From the NCBI GenBank assembly GCA_015501075.1, contig JADNYJ010000040.1:186001-250000 (forward strand): a stretch of DNA of 64,000 nucleotides, in the 5' to 3' direction. Both the position numbers and the translations under genes were made by a program. A model generated the notes under the pieces. It did no database searches. It saw nothing but the letters and a program-made list of their open reading frames with translations, and was not told the DNA's origin. The DNA comes from Gymnopilus junonius (lineage: Eukaryota; Basidiomycota; Agaricomycetes; Agaricales; Galerinaceae). Each line of letters begins with the position of its first letter. Position 1 is the first letter of the stretch. Below, in pieces: positions 32,370-45,065 of the stretch.

Positions 32370-34613
32370 ATGTTGAGTTCGTTCCGACGCGCAGGATCGC
32401 GCTTCTCAACGAGAACTATATCTACAAAACCTTCGGAGTACGGTCAACCCACATTCTTGTCCCATCCCCATCTTGGTACGTTTCTACTTCATCTTTCTTG
32501 TCATTCTGGTCGAAATTCCTCATATTCTGAGCTCAGTGCGACAACATGAAATTACACCGGGGATTCCAAGTTCGGATTACGAGCAGAGGCGTCGGAAACT
32601 GATGGATTTACTTCCTGAGAAGAGTATTGTGGTCTCAGTATCCTCTCCAATAAAGTACATGTCCGGAAGTGCGTTAAAACCCTGACTGTGTGGTTTCTTT
32701 TGACGCTGACTTGCCGCATTATGGAAGATATTTTGTGAGCATGCCATCTCCTTAAGACTCGAAACTACTTGGGACTTATTATCCGAAAAGTTACAAATAC
32801 CGGCAAGCCTCCGACTTTTGGTATCTCACTGGGTTCGAGGAGCCGGACTCGGCGGTTATTCTTGGTATGCCGTGCAATGCTTGTACCATCTCTATTGAAG
32901 ATTCATGAGTGACCTGACACTTTAGAAAAGAACTCATCTTCAAGAGGGTACAAAATGACACTGTTTTGTGCTGGAAAAGACCTTGCTAAAGAAAAGTGGG
33001 ATGGAGCGAGGTATCCCCTTAATCATCGTCTTTACCTCCTCATTTTCTGAAACTCGCTCTTGTTTCTAAGCACTAGTCTATCTTCTGCAAAAGAAGTCTT
33101 CAATGCTGATGACTCGATCTTGATAGACAATTTTGGTTCACAACTTAAATCCCTTTTGCCGAGGTGTCATCATGTATACGTTGACCTACCCAATTCATTA
33201 CCCAAAGCCTCACGGAATAAACCCAAATCGTTGCTGAAATACCTGGCTGGCCCTTCAGCTACCGAGCATGACGATATTCTTGACAGTATTGCAAGTTCGA
33301 TGCGGAAGCCATTGTCTCCCCAGATGGGAAAGTTGCGTTCTGTCAAAAGTACGGCTGAGCAGGCGGTGATGCGTGCAGCGGCGGAAATAAGTGCTCAGGC
33401 CCACGCAAAGGTATATTCTATCTATAAATATATTTGACAATATTGAAAGGAAGTATAGACTATGCGATTTGCAGAACCTGGACTTTCGGAAGCTGCACTC
33501 GCTGCACATTTTGAATACATTTGCGCCCTTCGCGGATCGCAGCGCCTTGCCTACGTTCCTGTCGTTGGTTCTGGGTTTGCATAACTTTAATAGGACCTTT
33601 CCAAAGCTCATCATCTTTTAGGCCTAATTCACTCATTTTACACTACACGTCCAACAATCAGCTCATTGATCCGGGCGAACTCGTTCTCATTGATGCAGGA
33701 TGCGAATATAAGTATGGTTTTGCTCATTTGTACCAATTTAATGCTAACTTACTTTGTTCAGTGGTTATGCATCTGATATCAGTGAGCTGGGTGGGTTCCA
33801 TTCTCGATTTTATCTTTAACATTCCTCTGCAGCTCGCACCTTTCCTGCCTCGGGTACATTTTCTCCTCCTCAACGTGATCTCTACAGCGCAGTTCTCTCC
33901 GCTCAGAAGCGGATGATAAACCTCTGTTCGGTGCAAGGTGGATACTCCTTACGGGATTTGCATAGGCTTTCTTGCACTCATCTGAAAGAGGAGCTCAACC
34001 AAATCGGTTTCAATTTGGGCAATGAAGGCGATTTGGAACGGGTCTTGTATCCTCATTCCTTGACTCATCCCATCGGAATCGGTTTGTCGCTTCTTTGATG
34101 ATCCACAGGTTCGTTGATCAATGACCTCAATCTTACAGACCTGCATGAATCAGCGCACATAGATAGAACAACTCCGTGCGTTATCACAATACGCTCTTTT
34201 TTTCTTCAATTCCTAACTTATTAATTTGAACAGCCTTAAGGAAGGGATGGTTATTACTATCGAACCTGGTACTTTTCGGCCATTTTTATTGTATTTCTGC
34301 TTTGCTAATGCGTTCCAGGCATATACGTTCCCCCAACAGCTAACTTCCCAAAACATTTCCACAATATCGGTATCAGGATTGAAGTAGTATCCTGTCTAAC
34401 CCTCAACAGTATGTTTACTTACCCGAGAGTGAATAGGATGAAGTCCTGGTCGGAGAAAAATATCCCACTGTTTTATCCATTTCTGCGCCAAAGGAGGTGA
34501 TTACGACTTTTCTTGGCAGGCCATTCGTTGACTGATCTTTCAATATTTATACTAAGATCGTCGATGTCGAAGGAGCATGCCAGGGATTATTAGGATTAGA
34601 GCCATATTGATTA
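32370..34613 (+). CDS. ICP55: Mitochondrial intermediate-cleaving Xaa-Pro aminopeptidase (Icp55/XPNPEP3 type)
   Basis: Fifteen exons, 490 aa, all in phase (32370-32475, 32537-32668, 32728-32734, 32791-32864, 32926-33010, 33071-33410, 33459-33574, 33622-33711, 33762-33781, 33833-34081, 34139-34175, 34234-34268, 34319-34383, 34437-34496, 34557-34613). The N-terminus is a typical presequence (MLSSFRRAGSRFSTRT). Then an AMP_N domain (FWYLTGFEEPDSAVI) and an M24 pita-bread domain: LIDAGCEY and YASDITRTFP (metal aspartates), HPIGIDLHE (metal His), VITIEPGIY and IGIRIEDE (metal glutamates). The enzyme removes one residue from imported proteins after MPP cleavage. Exon 3 is a 7-base micro-exon. Confidence 0.94.
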
Positions 34614-34801
34614 CAATATTTTATGCTACACGGAAATCTAAACCGGAAAGATTAGACTTCATAATATACATAGGGGGTGTTTACATCATTGCCCACTGCC
34701 ATCAGGCTTCAAAAGACAAGAATTTGGGACATTCTCATCAAAAGGTGTCACCCTGGATTTGACCAGGAGAATTTGAGGGACGTCGCCGAGCAAATTGGAA
34801 T

Positions 34802-35258
34802 TTAATCTTGGTCGCTCTGATCGCGAGGCCGGTATTTGATGTTTCTTCGTTCTAGCTCTAGTTCAACATCTTCAGGTATTCGGCCATTGACTCGAACTGC
34901 ATACATTCCGCGTACGTATTTTGCTAGCATCAGAGGTGAGCGCTTCTTGCTCAAGGCTGAATAAATGAGGCGGACGAACCTGTACGCTGCCACTTAGCTA
35001 CCCAGCTTTGGTCCGGGTCAATGACAGCAATAACGCCATCAAACTGGGTGGTCGTACATGTTGCGATGCGGTCAGCAGAACCCTTCATCTGCAAGACAAT
35101 TGTCAGAACAAGAAGAATGAGGAATTGAAACGAACTTGGAGGATTTCCTCGCAATTTGGACAGCCCGACTTCTTGAACTCATTTGGAACTTGTATCAGGG
35201 AGCAAAGTAAGCATGCGCGAAGGTTTTTTGATCGTGCCAAGGGTGGAATGGCGGCCAT
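34802..35258 (-). CDS. SPT4: Transcription elongation factor SPT4
   Basis: Exons 35258-35136, 35088-34980, 34923-34802 give 117 aa. A zinc finger with CLLC (residues 15-18) and CPNC pairs, then GVIAVIDPDQSWVAKWQR and AKYVRGMYAVRVNGRIPEDV, are the Spt4 signature. Spt4 forms the DSIF complex with Spt5 and aids RNA polymerase II and I elongation in the nucleus. It converges with ICP55 and diverges from DBR1. Confidence 0.95.
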
Positions 35259-35361
35259 TGTGGTTGTGGTTTGAAGGGAAGAATAACGCTTTATTTGTTT
35301 GCACCCTTTCAATCTAATCGTCATGCGTCGTCATCTGAATCGAGTCTTGCCGCCATCCTCG

Positions 35362-37123
35362 ATGAAGGTAAAATGTCCAAAGCCTCCTCTTCGTCGCCAC
35401 TGTTCTCATTCTTCTTCTCTAGATTGCTGTAGAGGGTTGCTGCCATGGCGAATTGGACGCCATTTACAAGCACATTGCTCAACTGGAGTCTCGCAATAAG
35501 TACAAGGTCGATGCGCTGTTAGTCTGTGGTGATTTTCAGGCAGTGCGCAATTGGCGGGACCTTCAGTGTATGGCTGTTCCGAATAAGTTCAAGGAACTCC
35601 ATGATTTTCACAAGTAGGTGTGTTTATTCCTTGTCGATGTTGTTTCTGCTGTTCTCATTCATGATATGAAGGTATTACACCGGAAAGAAAACAGCACCTA
35701 TATTAACACTTGTTATTGGTGGAAATCATGAAGCCTCGAACTACTTGTGGGAGCTGTGAGTCATTGTACCAGCTAATCCCTTGTCATTTTGGTCCTGATA
35801 CATTGCAGATATCATGGAGGATGGTTAGCTCCGAATATATACTTTCTAGGCCATGCAGGATGCGTGCGCCTGAATGGTGTCCGCATAGCAGGAGCCTCAG
35901 GCATTTTCAAAGGTCCTGATTTCCGACTAGGTGTGTTTCACATTCTTTGTTACAATATACAGTTCTGATTAGTCCTCCGGCTAGGACACTATGAAAAAGT
36001 TCCCTATGATGCAGGTTCTATGCGTAGTATCTATCATATCCGTGAATACAACGTCCGCAGGCTATCTCTTGTTCGTCATTTGCTTCTCTAGATATCTGAT
36101 TTCTCAAGCTCAAAGCTATTCTAGCTTTCTTCAAGCCAAATCTTTCTGTCGCACGATTGGCCGAGTTCGATCGAGCATTACGGAGATTTGGACGGTCTGC
36201 TAAGGCGAAAGACATTTTTCAAGGAAGATGTGAAGAAAGGAACATTGGGATCTCCGCCTCTAATGGGTCTTCTCATGAATTTGAAACCCGAGTGGTGGTT
36301 CGCTGCACATCTTCACACACGTTTTGAGGCAATGGTCTTACATGACGAACAATCTGACAATGCACAGGCAAAAAATCCGGATGAAATTCAGATTGACAAT
36401 GACGTATTAGCAGCTGATCAACCAATGAAGTCTGATGTTGGGAGCCCGTCTCGGAATCCAGATGAAATTACTCTAGATGATGAGGAAGAGACAGTAGTTG
36501 TCCCCTTGATAACACCTCCATCAACAGCTTCAAAAACAAAATTTTTGGCTCTCGATAAATGCCTTCCAAGGCGTGACTTTCTGGAGGTGAGCTTGATCTA
36601 TTCTCATTTTTGAATTCCTCATTTTTGACTATTACAAAAACACAGGTCATCGACATCGATACCACCAACACAAACATAGCCAAGGCAGAGGCACACGTTC
36701 CTCTACTTTCTTTTGACCCAGAATGGTTGGCTATAACCCGTGCATTTCATCCGTGGCTATCTACCACGCGCCATCAACCATCGTTTCCTGAAGAGATAGA
36801 GGCACGCGCACTTGTTGCATCAGAGCTGGAATGGGTGGAAAAGAACGTCGAGAAGGACACAAATGGGGCCATTCCAGTAATGGAGCATCAAAGCTTTGCG
36901 ATGACCGCCCCGGGCCCAGGAAGTGAAGGAGCAGACAAGTCCAAGCAACGTGAGTTATGTTTTCGATTGACTGAGTTAGTTCTTGAAAGCCTTTATTTTG
37001 ACTTTAGCGCCGTGGTACACCAACCCCCAGACGGAAGCATTTTGCCGCATGCTGGATATTCCCAATAAGATTAATCCACCTCCCACCACTAGAGAGCCGA
37101 CAAAAACCCCAGCTGGCTCGTAG
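35362..37123 (+). CDS. DBR1: RNA lariat debranching enzyme
   Basis: Exons 35362-35367, 35423-35613, 35672-35755, 35809-35930, 35985-36070, 36125-36586, 36646-36949, 37008-37123 give 456 aa. Family marks: [74 protein letters not shown] and [13 protein letters not shown], which carry the metallophosphoesterase metal ligands (Cys/His, Asp, Asn-His, His, His-x-His). The enzyme cuts the 2'-5' branch bond of excised intron lariats. I chose MKIAVEG at 35362 because it matches the family start; an in-frame ATG at 35323 would add 13 residues. The region at residues 240-330 is a low-complexity acidic insert. Confidence 0.95.
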
Positions 37124-37808
37124 AACTACTGACCTTTGATTGCTGTGTGTACCCCTAGTTGAATGGCAGCATTTTTTCTTTGTCGACAGTCTTAGTGTGT
37201 ACGCTTGCCATTTTGGTGTACGAAATTAGAACAACATTGCTGTCCAGAGTCGAGGCTCTAACCACATTCCACAATACATAGCTTTACCTAGGTGATGAGC
37301 AACAAATGTAAGGGACTATTTATCGCATTAATGAACTACGTAGACGAACATATCCGTAAATGAGGGCCGATAAAAGAAACAGAAAACACAGAGGCTTGAA
37401 AGGAGTGCAGATATCAAGACAGGTGTGTGTGTGGAGGGTATCTCATGTTGATGTCTACGTGAAGTAGAGAAAGGCTCAGAAAACGAGTAGCACATGTAAG
37501 CAACGAGCATGCGAGGAAAAGAGGAAGGGAGAACAGCGATTGCAAAAAGTCGGATGCGGATTAGTAGGTAGGTAAAGGGCTGGAATCATGAACAGTAAAC
37601 AGCATAGAAGCCAACACGGGTTGGTGCGAAGAAAAAGAAAGATGACAGCGAAATAAAAAAAAGGGGAGCAAAAAAGCTGCAAAAAAAGGTGTGGATCCCC
37701 CTGGATAAACAAGAAACTGGAGAAAATCGGGAATAAAGAGGGGGAGAGGAATCAAACGCATAGGTAAGGTCGATTATCAAGGTGTTAAAACTTTTGAGAC
37801 GACAGATA
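37124..37808. other. Convergent 3' intergenic region
   Basis: 685 bp between the DBR1 stop and the stop of the reverse DUF2433-RRM gene. It should hold both 3' UTRs. Purine-rich on the plus strand from 37370 on. No gene seen. Confidence 0.45.
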
Positions 37809-40053
37809 TTAAGACGAAGGGGCCTCGCCTCCGCCTTGGTTCCCTCCTGTAGTTGTTTTTGTTTCTCCGTTAGCTCCGGCTGCTGCTCTATGACCAGGGC
37901 CCCTCGTCAGACCAGCAGCGGACAGGCCCCGCGCAGCGAAACCGCTGCCGCCTGGTCCACCCCGTCCGCGACCGCGACCGCCAAAACCACGATTGTAAGG
38001 TTGCTCACCGCGAGATTCGCGGTCAGCAGCTTGTTTCACTTCGGGGGTAGTGTCTTTAAGCGTCTGAGGGAAATAAATGTAAGAAAGTTGAGGAAGAAAA
38101 ACAAGAGACCGCGGACGGACCTCAGCATGCTTTTCCAAACCAGCCTTCATTGCTTCCTCGTCACCAAACTCTACGTATGCCAGTCTAGATTTGCCGGTAT
38201 GAGGGTAGGGTAGATTGACGCGTGTAATCTATTGCGTTGGGAGAGAATTAGTACGTATGTCTACGAGAATGAAAAATAGTTACATACACCATCCTTGGCG
38301 TCACCAAAGAACTCTTTAATTTCAGCTTCGGTAATTTGCATTTGAGGTGCCATACGCATAAAAATCGTCCAGGGATTCCGGGGGGTTTACTTGTCTTGGG
38401 GGTACGCGCGCCAGTGCTACCCTCCATCGAAGGCGACTTCACATCCTCAGAGTCGGCTTTGGAATCTGAAGTAGCACAGCTGCCGTCGATGTAGAGGGTT
38501 CAGGGGCAGGAGGGACGCTGAAGGAGGAGCGGCGCTGTCGGGCGTGTTGGCACCACCTTTCTCTGAGCGATCCTTATCCTTTTTATCCTTTTTGTCTTTG
38601 CGCTTGGCCTTTTCCTTGTCAGCTGGTCCCGATGGGGTGGAAGCTGTTGTCGTAGGCGCTGTGCCATTGACTTTTGGACTTTCCTTGTCTCAGGAGGAGG
38701 GTAGACGTGTTGGATTTGTTGAGAGGTGAGGTGGAATAGGACGGTCAGGAGCAGGAGCCGGGGTGGGCCTTTTGTAGGTGGCGTGGACGCAGCAGCAGAG
38801 GGAGGTGTTGTTGGACGGCGGGAAGAGCAGTGGTATTTGCGTTGGGGGTGGGGGCAATAGTGGCAGAGCGGCGGTAGGCAAAGTTGAAGCCCTGACTTTT
38901 GAGCTCTGCACTGATGCGGCCCTCTTTAACGTCGAGAACAAGTGAACCGTAGGCAGCATCACAAAGATTCCAATTCCAGCAGTTCTTCCATGCGGGTTCC
39001 TCGCCTGTTGCTGTTGACCCTGGACCGGAAGAGGGCTGGGTAGGAGGAAGGCGTTCGACGACGCTAAGGGCCTTGTCGAGCAACACGCGCTGGTTGTCAT
39101 CGATGACGGCGTCGACCTGAGTCTTGACACTCTCCCACACCTTGTCGAAAGCGTCTTTTCCGAGTTGAAGTTTGTGACGGAAACCTTCAAAGTCGGGTTG
39201 AACGCTGAACTCGTTGTAGGAGGTGGCGTAGCGGAAATGGAGACCAGCAGAGACTGTCAAGTCGGCTTTGAGGACGAGAGCGAGTTGAGCAATGATACCT
39301 TCGCGACCGGGGCTGGCGTGTGTAACGAGGAGACGGGTTTCAGAGGGGTCAAAGACGCGTTGTGCCGTGTCGACGAGTTCGCCAATCTGAAGGACGGTTG
39401 TCCACATGGTTCCTTGACCGCCAGCTATGGTGGCATTGCCGTCGCCATTGTCGAAGAGCTTGTGGGGGACGAGAGCGCCTCCGAGACCTAGAAGACGGAG
39501 CTTGACACCACCGACGTCGAGACAGCGAGTGGTGGCCTCATCGAGAACGTGGAGATTGTCGATGGAGTAGGCGCCTGTGCGAAACTTTTCGAGAACGAGG
39601 ACGTCTTCGCAGGCACCCCAGACGGTGTAGACGGGGACCTGGAGCTTGATGTGGCCGGAGAGAACGAGAGGGAACTCTGAGAGAAGCTCGATGTTGACGG
39701 TGGAACGGATGGCCTGGGGAGGGTTTTCGGGGGCGAGGAGGTGGGTGCGCTGCGGGGCGGGGATGAGGGGCGAGTACATGGTGAGGTGGCGGAGGGTGCG
39801 GTCATTGATGCGGTCGATGCTGTTGGCCTCTGTGAAGAGATGAGCTGGGGGGGTGAGAGAGAAGAAGGAGAAAAAGGATACCAAAGAAACCAAAGTCGCC
39901 GGTATGGATGATGGCAATGGCATTGGACTCGCGGGCAAGATCATTGAGGGCAGAGAGACGCCCGCGGATGTCGGCAATGCAGAGGATGCGGCCGTGTGCG
40001 GTGTCGAGCAGCTTGGTCTGGGTGTTGACCTGGCGGGGTGCAGGCGAGGACAT
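37809..40053 (-). CDS. DUF2433 metallophosphoesterase-like protein fused to an RRM and RGG tail
   Basis: Exons 40053-39882, 39829-38288, 38228-38121, 38063-37809. The N-terminal half starts [16 protein letters not shown], with [51 protein letters not shown] and [11 protein letters not shown], a calcineurin-like metallophosphoesterase layout corresponding to DUF2433. A Lys-rich linker ([17 protein letters not shown]) leads to an RRM ([40 protein letters not shown]) and an RGG-type tail with GRGRGRGG. A nuclear or cytosolic RNA-linked phosphoesterase is inferred. Between about 38830 and 38370 the frame must change several times, most clearly at the G6/C6 run 38380-38385 just before the RRM. The start faces MED13, 73 bp apart. 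Confidence 0.78.
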
Positions 40054-40126
40054 GGCTGCTGTTCAAAGAGAAATAAGCAGCGAATCAAAATCGAATGAGC
40101 TCGGCAACTGCCGCCCCGACTCTGCC

Positions 40127-43100
40127 ATGGACAACTGTCTGCTCGCTGCCCGTCTCGCCCTGCCCCCCGAGCTCTTTTATGCCTGCTACCGCTCCACCGA
40201 GCCAGACGCCATCGAGCGTGCACGTGTCGCCCTCCTTGCCAACGATGCGCTCCTCTGCTCTGTCCAGCCCCCCGCCCTCTATCTCTTTTCCCTCCAGTCA
40301 TCAGTCGTCTGCCAGTTGGATGGTCTCTCGAGTCTGTCTCTTTCTCTCTCCTTGCTGCTGTTGCTCACCGGCCCTCCAGTTGTCGAGTCGGCATCCTTTG
40401 TTCCCCCATCCGCATCCAGGTCTGCATCCTCTCCCTCCCTCTTCTCTCCCCACTGACCCATTCCCAGCATATTACCTAACCCAGGTACACACTCCCTCTT
40501 GGCCCATTTCTTCCACGCACTCCGCACCCGTCTCATCCACCGCATCGTCGCCGCTTCCATATCCACTCCCGCCCTCAGGCGCCACGTCCGCCGCTTCAAC
40601 GACGGCTTTCTCATCGCCCAGCTCCCTGAATCATCCGATTGGGCCTACAACCCCATAACAAGGTATCTTCTTTCCATAAATAGCAACTCCCCTTTTTGCT
40701 CATCCCCTCCCTCCCAGGCCTCTTATCTTTTGCCACCTCCAGCTTCACTTTGCCTACTCTGCCGACGGCACTCCCACCCATCTCGTCGTCCATCCCATCC
40801 TCTTCCCCACCCCCTTTATTGACATCCCTCCCTCCCTGCCCCCCGGCACTCCCATCACCTTGCTGCCCTATGCCACCCCCGCCTATTTCCTCGCTGCCTA
40901 TTCAGGTCCTACCTCGGGCCTCGTGTCCCAGTTTCAGTCTGCTCTCCAAGGTCTCGGTGCCGGCAACTGGCAGCACTCTTTCATTATCGCCTGGGTCAGC
41001 GTAGAAAATAAACAGGGCGAAGACAAGGGTATCACCATCATCTATCCCGCAAGCCTCTGTCTTTCCTACCTCCCTTCCTCTACCTCCCGGACCTCTCTCG
41101 ACTACATTCCGCAACTTCCCACTCAACTCCAGCCTTCCCCTTCTGCCCACCCTCACTCTCGTCCCTCTGTATTTTCTTCTCCCACCTCCGAGTCTCTCCA
41201 CTCTTTCCGCGCCTTGACCGTCTCAAAATCCAAGGATCTGCGGCTCGTTGCAACAGAGGTCGGTGGCTACGTCGATGCTGTCGCCCGCGAGCGTGAGCGA
41301 GAGCGCGAGAGACTAAAGCGCGAACGAGAGACCGCGTCACCCAAGATCACTCGTGCTGCAGCCACCACGCCTGCCTCTGCCCCTGTAGCAGAGGCCCCGA
41401 CCCCTACTCCCGCTTTACCTCTCCCCCACCCTCAGCCAATTCAGTCCTTCTATCCCTCTCCGCCCCATATCGTCCCTGCCCCTGCCGTTCCCGATGGCAA
41501 GACCTCTCCAGTCGTCGAGACTGTTCCTGCCACTGAACCGACGGTTCCTCCTGTTGCCAGCTCTTCAACTGCTTCATTTGACCCATATTCTATGGACTCG
41601 ACATGGGCCCAGCCACCCTACCTCGCCATGGACATCAACATGGACTTTGGCATGGATGATATGGACATGAATTTTGACATCAATAACGCTTCCAGCTCCG
41701 CGGGCACTGGCGGAGGCGGATATGCCCCCGAACTCAGAGGCGGTATGGAATTTGAAGATGCCTTTACCGATGACGACTTTAGTTTCTTTGACCGCCCTTC
41801 TAGACCCACGCCCACCGGTCACCACAGTCGTGTGCCGAGCCTGACTTTACCTTCAGGCATATCCCCGCCACATTTTGGAGATTTACACCTCTCTGGTCCT
41901 GGTCCTCCATCTGCTCCACCACACACCTGGACGCCTGGAATAGACGGTTTCACACCCCGTTCCATGGACCAACCAGACTCTGTACCTCCAGACTTGACTT
42001 CCTGGACGCCCGCTCACCAAACCCACACACCCGAGACTACCCAGACGCGGCACCTCTTACTCCTAAACCAAACGTGCATCTCGAGTACGACCCTGTGTCA
42101 CCCTCACATCTGAGCAGATTCGAACCTATTCCATTTGGAGACTATCATCGTCAGGCAGATGGCAAGTATGCAGTAGGCAAGTTTGCCTTTTCGCTGCCCA
42201 GTCCTCCGGCAGAGGAAGAGGACGCGTTCATCTCGCCAGGCCCGACTCATGGTGGATGGAGGTTCAGATACGATGCTGTCACTGACCCAAGGATAAGCTT
42301 GGTGAAAAAATTGGCTGGCGTCAAGAGAAAGATCCCGTTTGAATCCGACCAGAGGAGAAAAATAAAAGAGCCAAGGATCACTTGGGGGGATGATGACTGG
42401 CAGGAAGATAGAGTGGAGGTGGATGATTCTGACGAGGAGGAGGGTGATGATGTTGACGATGATATGGAAAGTTTACCGACCTCAAGGCCCTCGACTCCCC
42501 CTCCTGCCTATTTACCCCTTGGCCCCACGCTCCTCCATACCCAGTTTCAGCATGCCCATCTCTTACCGCTTTGCGTGCCATTACGCCCTCCAGAAGCAGC
42601 CGTCGCACCCGTCAACTTGAACGCCAATCATCCACCACCGTCGGTACCCACCCCCGTATCACCTGCAGCGACCATGGGAGCTGCTACAGAGAGATCAAAG
42701 AGCTTGGAAGCCGCAGCCTTTGCTGTCGCTGCAGAAGTTGTCGAGAACCCTGTGTGGGCAGAGACCTGGAGGGCAAATGTGGTGGGAGCAGGCACGGAGA
42801 GTAGGGTATGGACAAGCGATGTCAAAGCTGTCGGAAAACTTTTGGAGAGTGTCGGGTTTGGATTGGAGGCACCGACTGGTATGGGTGTACTTTTTGGATT
42901 GGGTTTGTTTTTTTTTTTTTTTTTTTTTTTGGGAGGGGGAGATAATCAATTGACACTTGTTGTATTCAGATAGGAACGAGTTGCTCCGTCCTTTGGAAGA
43001 GCCGATGATCTCGATTGGCAAAGGAGACGCCGTCGTCCAAATGAAGCCACCTGCGCTTCGGTTTTGGGATAAACTCGGTTTGGATCCAAAAGGCGGCAAA

Positions 43101-44858
43101 AAAGACTTGTCCGCCTTTGTGCTCTTTGAAGATGATGTAGAAAGAGGCATGCAAGCGGAGGATTGGATCAAGAGTGTGCAAAATGTCTACCAACGCAAGC
43201 GTTATGGCACCATGAGCTGTGGAAAGTCTAGCTTCTGTACCAAAGATGGGCTTGTACCTTTGCGATATGATGCCACGTTCCGGAAAAGTTTAGGTGAGTT
43301 GTTGCTTTGTCTTGGGTGGGGATAAAATTCAAATCAGTAATGCAGGCAACTTCATTACGAGCCTCACACAATCTCAGCCTACAATTGTCATTTTCCTAGT
43401 CCTTCCGGTAACAGTCATGTCTCTTTCTTCTCCCGTCTTGCGGCAGGTGCTTTCCGTTTCTAAAAAGGTGCTCAGCACCTACGCCGGGGGTCAGATTTTC
43501 TACCAGTTTATTCCAGAGTCCCATCTTTTTTCCAGTCTAGGGAAGGACTCGGCTTACGATTCTGCCCTTGATCAACTTTGCGCTTCAGTATACAACAGGA
43601 CGTTGATACCTGTCGACCGTTTGCGGTCGCGAGATGTTCATCACCTCGAAGAAGAGGCTGATAACGTACGACGGCTGTTCATGGCACCTTCTTTTACACT
43701 GGCACGGCACCTCGGTACCAGCAAAGTTTCATATGTTCGCGCTGCTCATACGTCACTCGATGTCATGGACCGCTTCACGTTGCTCCATGTCGCCTATCAC
43801 CTCACGGCGTGCGGTAAATGGCTCATGGCATGCTGCGTGGACCAGAGGGGTGAGGCGTACAACTTGAAGGTCTGGTTGACACAGGGCCCCCGCGAACAAC
43901 AGGATAGTGGGGTCCATGTAGAAGAGGTACATGACTCTGAGAATGGACACGAGCTTGAGAGCGAGGGACTGGAAGAGGAATACGCAGTGAAAAAGGTATG
44001 GGATTTCGGGACGCACTTTGCAAAAAAGGGAAATGTAGAGTGGAGGGTGGTGTTTGCGAGGCTCGGTGTCATGGGTGAAAAAGAAATCAATGGCAAGTTT
44101 TGTTCCCTCACAGCTCTCTTAACCTTTGGCTGACGCTTTCATAAACAGCATGGTCTAGCATACTCAACGACGCTATTGCAAATTCGAGGGACGAACCTCC
44201 ATCACATCATTCTGTCGTATGCGTCGTCCCTGATGCTCCTTGGTTATTTATTCCCTCCAAGTCGGGTGGATCACCGTTACCTGTTCCTCGTCCAGCTGCT
44301 CCCAGTCGTTCTTCTTCTTCTTCCAAACAACCTTCGATTTTCACAGATATTTCCTCGACAACTTATGCCGTTTTCCCGTCCAACCGTATTTCCGTATCTT
44401 TCTCCCCTTCCCGAAGCGACTTTGGGCTGTCGCAGTCTTTAATTCCCGAACTATCAGCGCAAGCGTCCCAACCAGTCACCCCTCAAACAAGCACACCACG
44501 TTTCGCTTCGCCTCTAAACAGCCCAGTGGCATTTGTACCACAAGCTAGCTCGATGCTAATACACCTACCGCATGCATCGTCTTCGAATCCTATCTCAATG
44601 ATTCATATACATCTTCTCCAGACCGTCCACTCTGCATCACAAGCAGTTACTTCTGCTCATGTTCCGGGCGACGACCAATTACTACAAGATGTGACGCGGA
44701 ACTACTACGAACTGGCGGTACTCTCAAAGACGAAGTGGAAGCTGGACGCACATCGAGGTCTACCGTTCCATATCGCCGCGGTGGAGGCCATGCGCGTGGC
44801 ACTTGAGAAGGATTGGGATCGGTACGAGGGTGGAGCAGATCACAACACTATGTTTTAA
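40127..44858 (+). CDS. MED13: Mediator complex subunit 13 (kinase-module subunit)
   Basis: Exons 40127-40322, 40380-40419, 40468-40662, 40718-42878, 42970-43293, 43346-44092, 44149-44858; 1457 aa with one base restored. The N-terminal domain includes LESSDWAY-like PESSDWAYNPITR and TPITLLPYATPAYFLAAYSG. A long disordered middle follows. The C-terminal domain has GLVPLRYDATFRKSL, SLTQSQPTIVIFLVLPVTVM, SPVLRQVLSVSKK and RRLFMAPSFTLAR, with KTKWKLDAHRGLPFHIAAVE at the end. Med13 tethers the Cdk8 module to Mediator. The last intron (44093-44148) has a GC donor, and the intron at 42879-42969 contains a T23 run. The frame slips at the CCC run 42040-42042. An upstream ATG at 40095 is in another frame. 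Confidence 0.93.
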
Positions 44859-45065
44859 CCCTGTCTTTTTCAAGCTGGAGTACTGTTTTTTTTTTTTTGT
44901 GTATCTGTCTTTGGGCATTACATTATGTACCGCAAATCCTCAATATTCTTGTGTATTGTCACTCACTGCACATTGTATCTAATAAAATATGCACAAAATG
45001 TAATCCGACTAATATCCCGCGGTGATGGAAACTAGGGTGATTAAGAGTGTATTTATTAACAATCT

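Noticed and set aside
38745..40301. Continuous reverse ORF of 518 codons running through the DUF2433 intron and past its ATG
   Set aside because: The part beyond 40053 overlaps the MED13 start region and lacks an ATG. The insert at 39830-39881 is a clean intron (GTATCC...TTCACAG), and removing it restores phase.
3400..42060. Programmed ribosomal frameshifting as the cause of the eight breaks
   Set aside because: The genes are unrelated, the sites share no slippery heptamer, and the direction and homopolymer context are uniform, which fits a sequencing artefact better.
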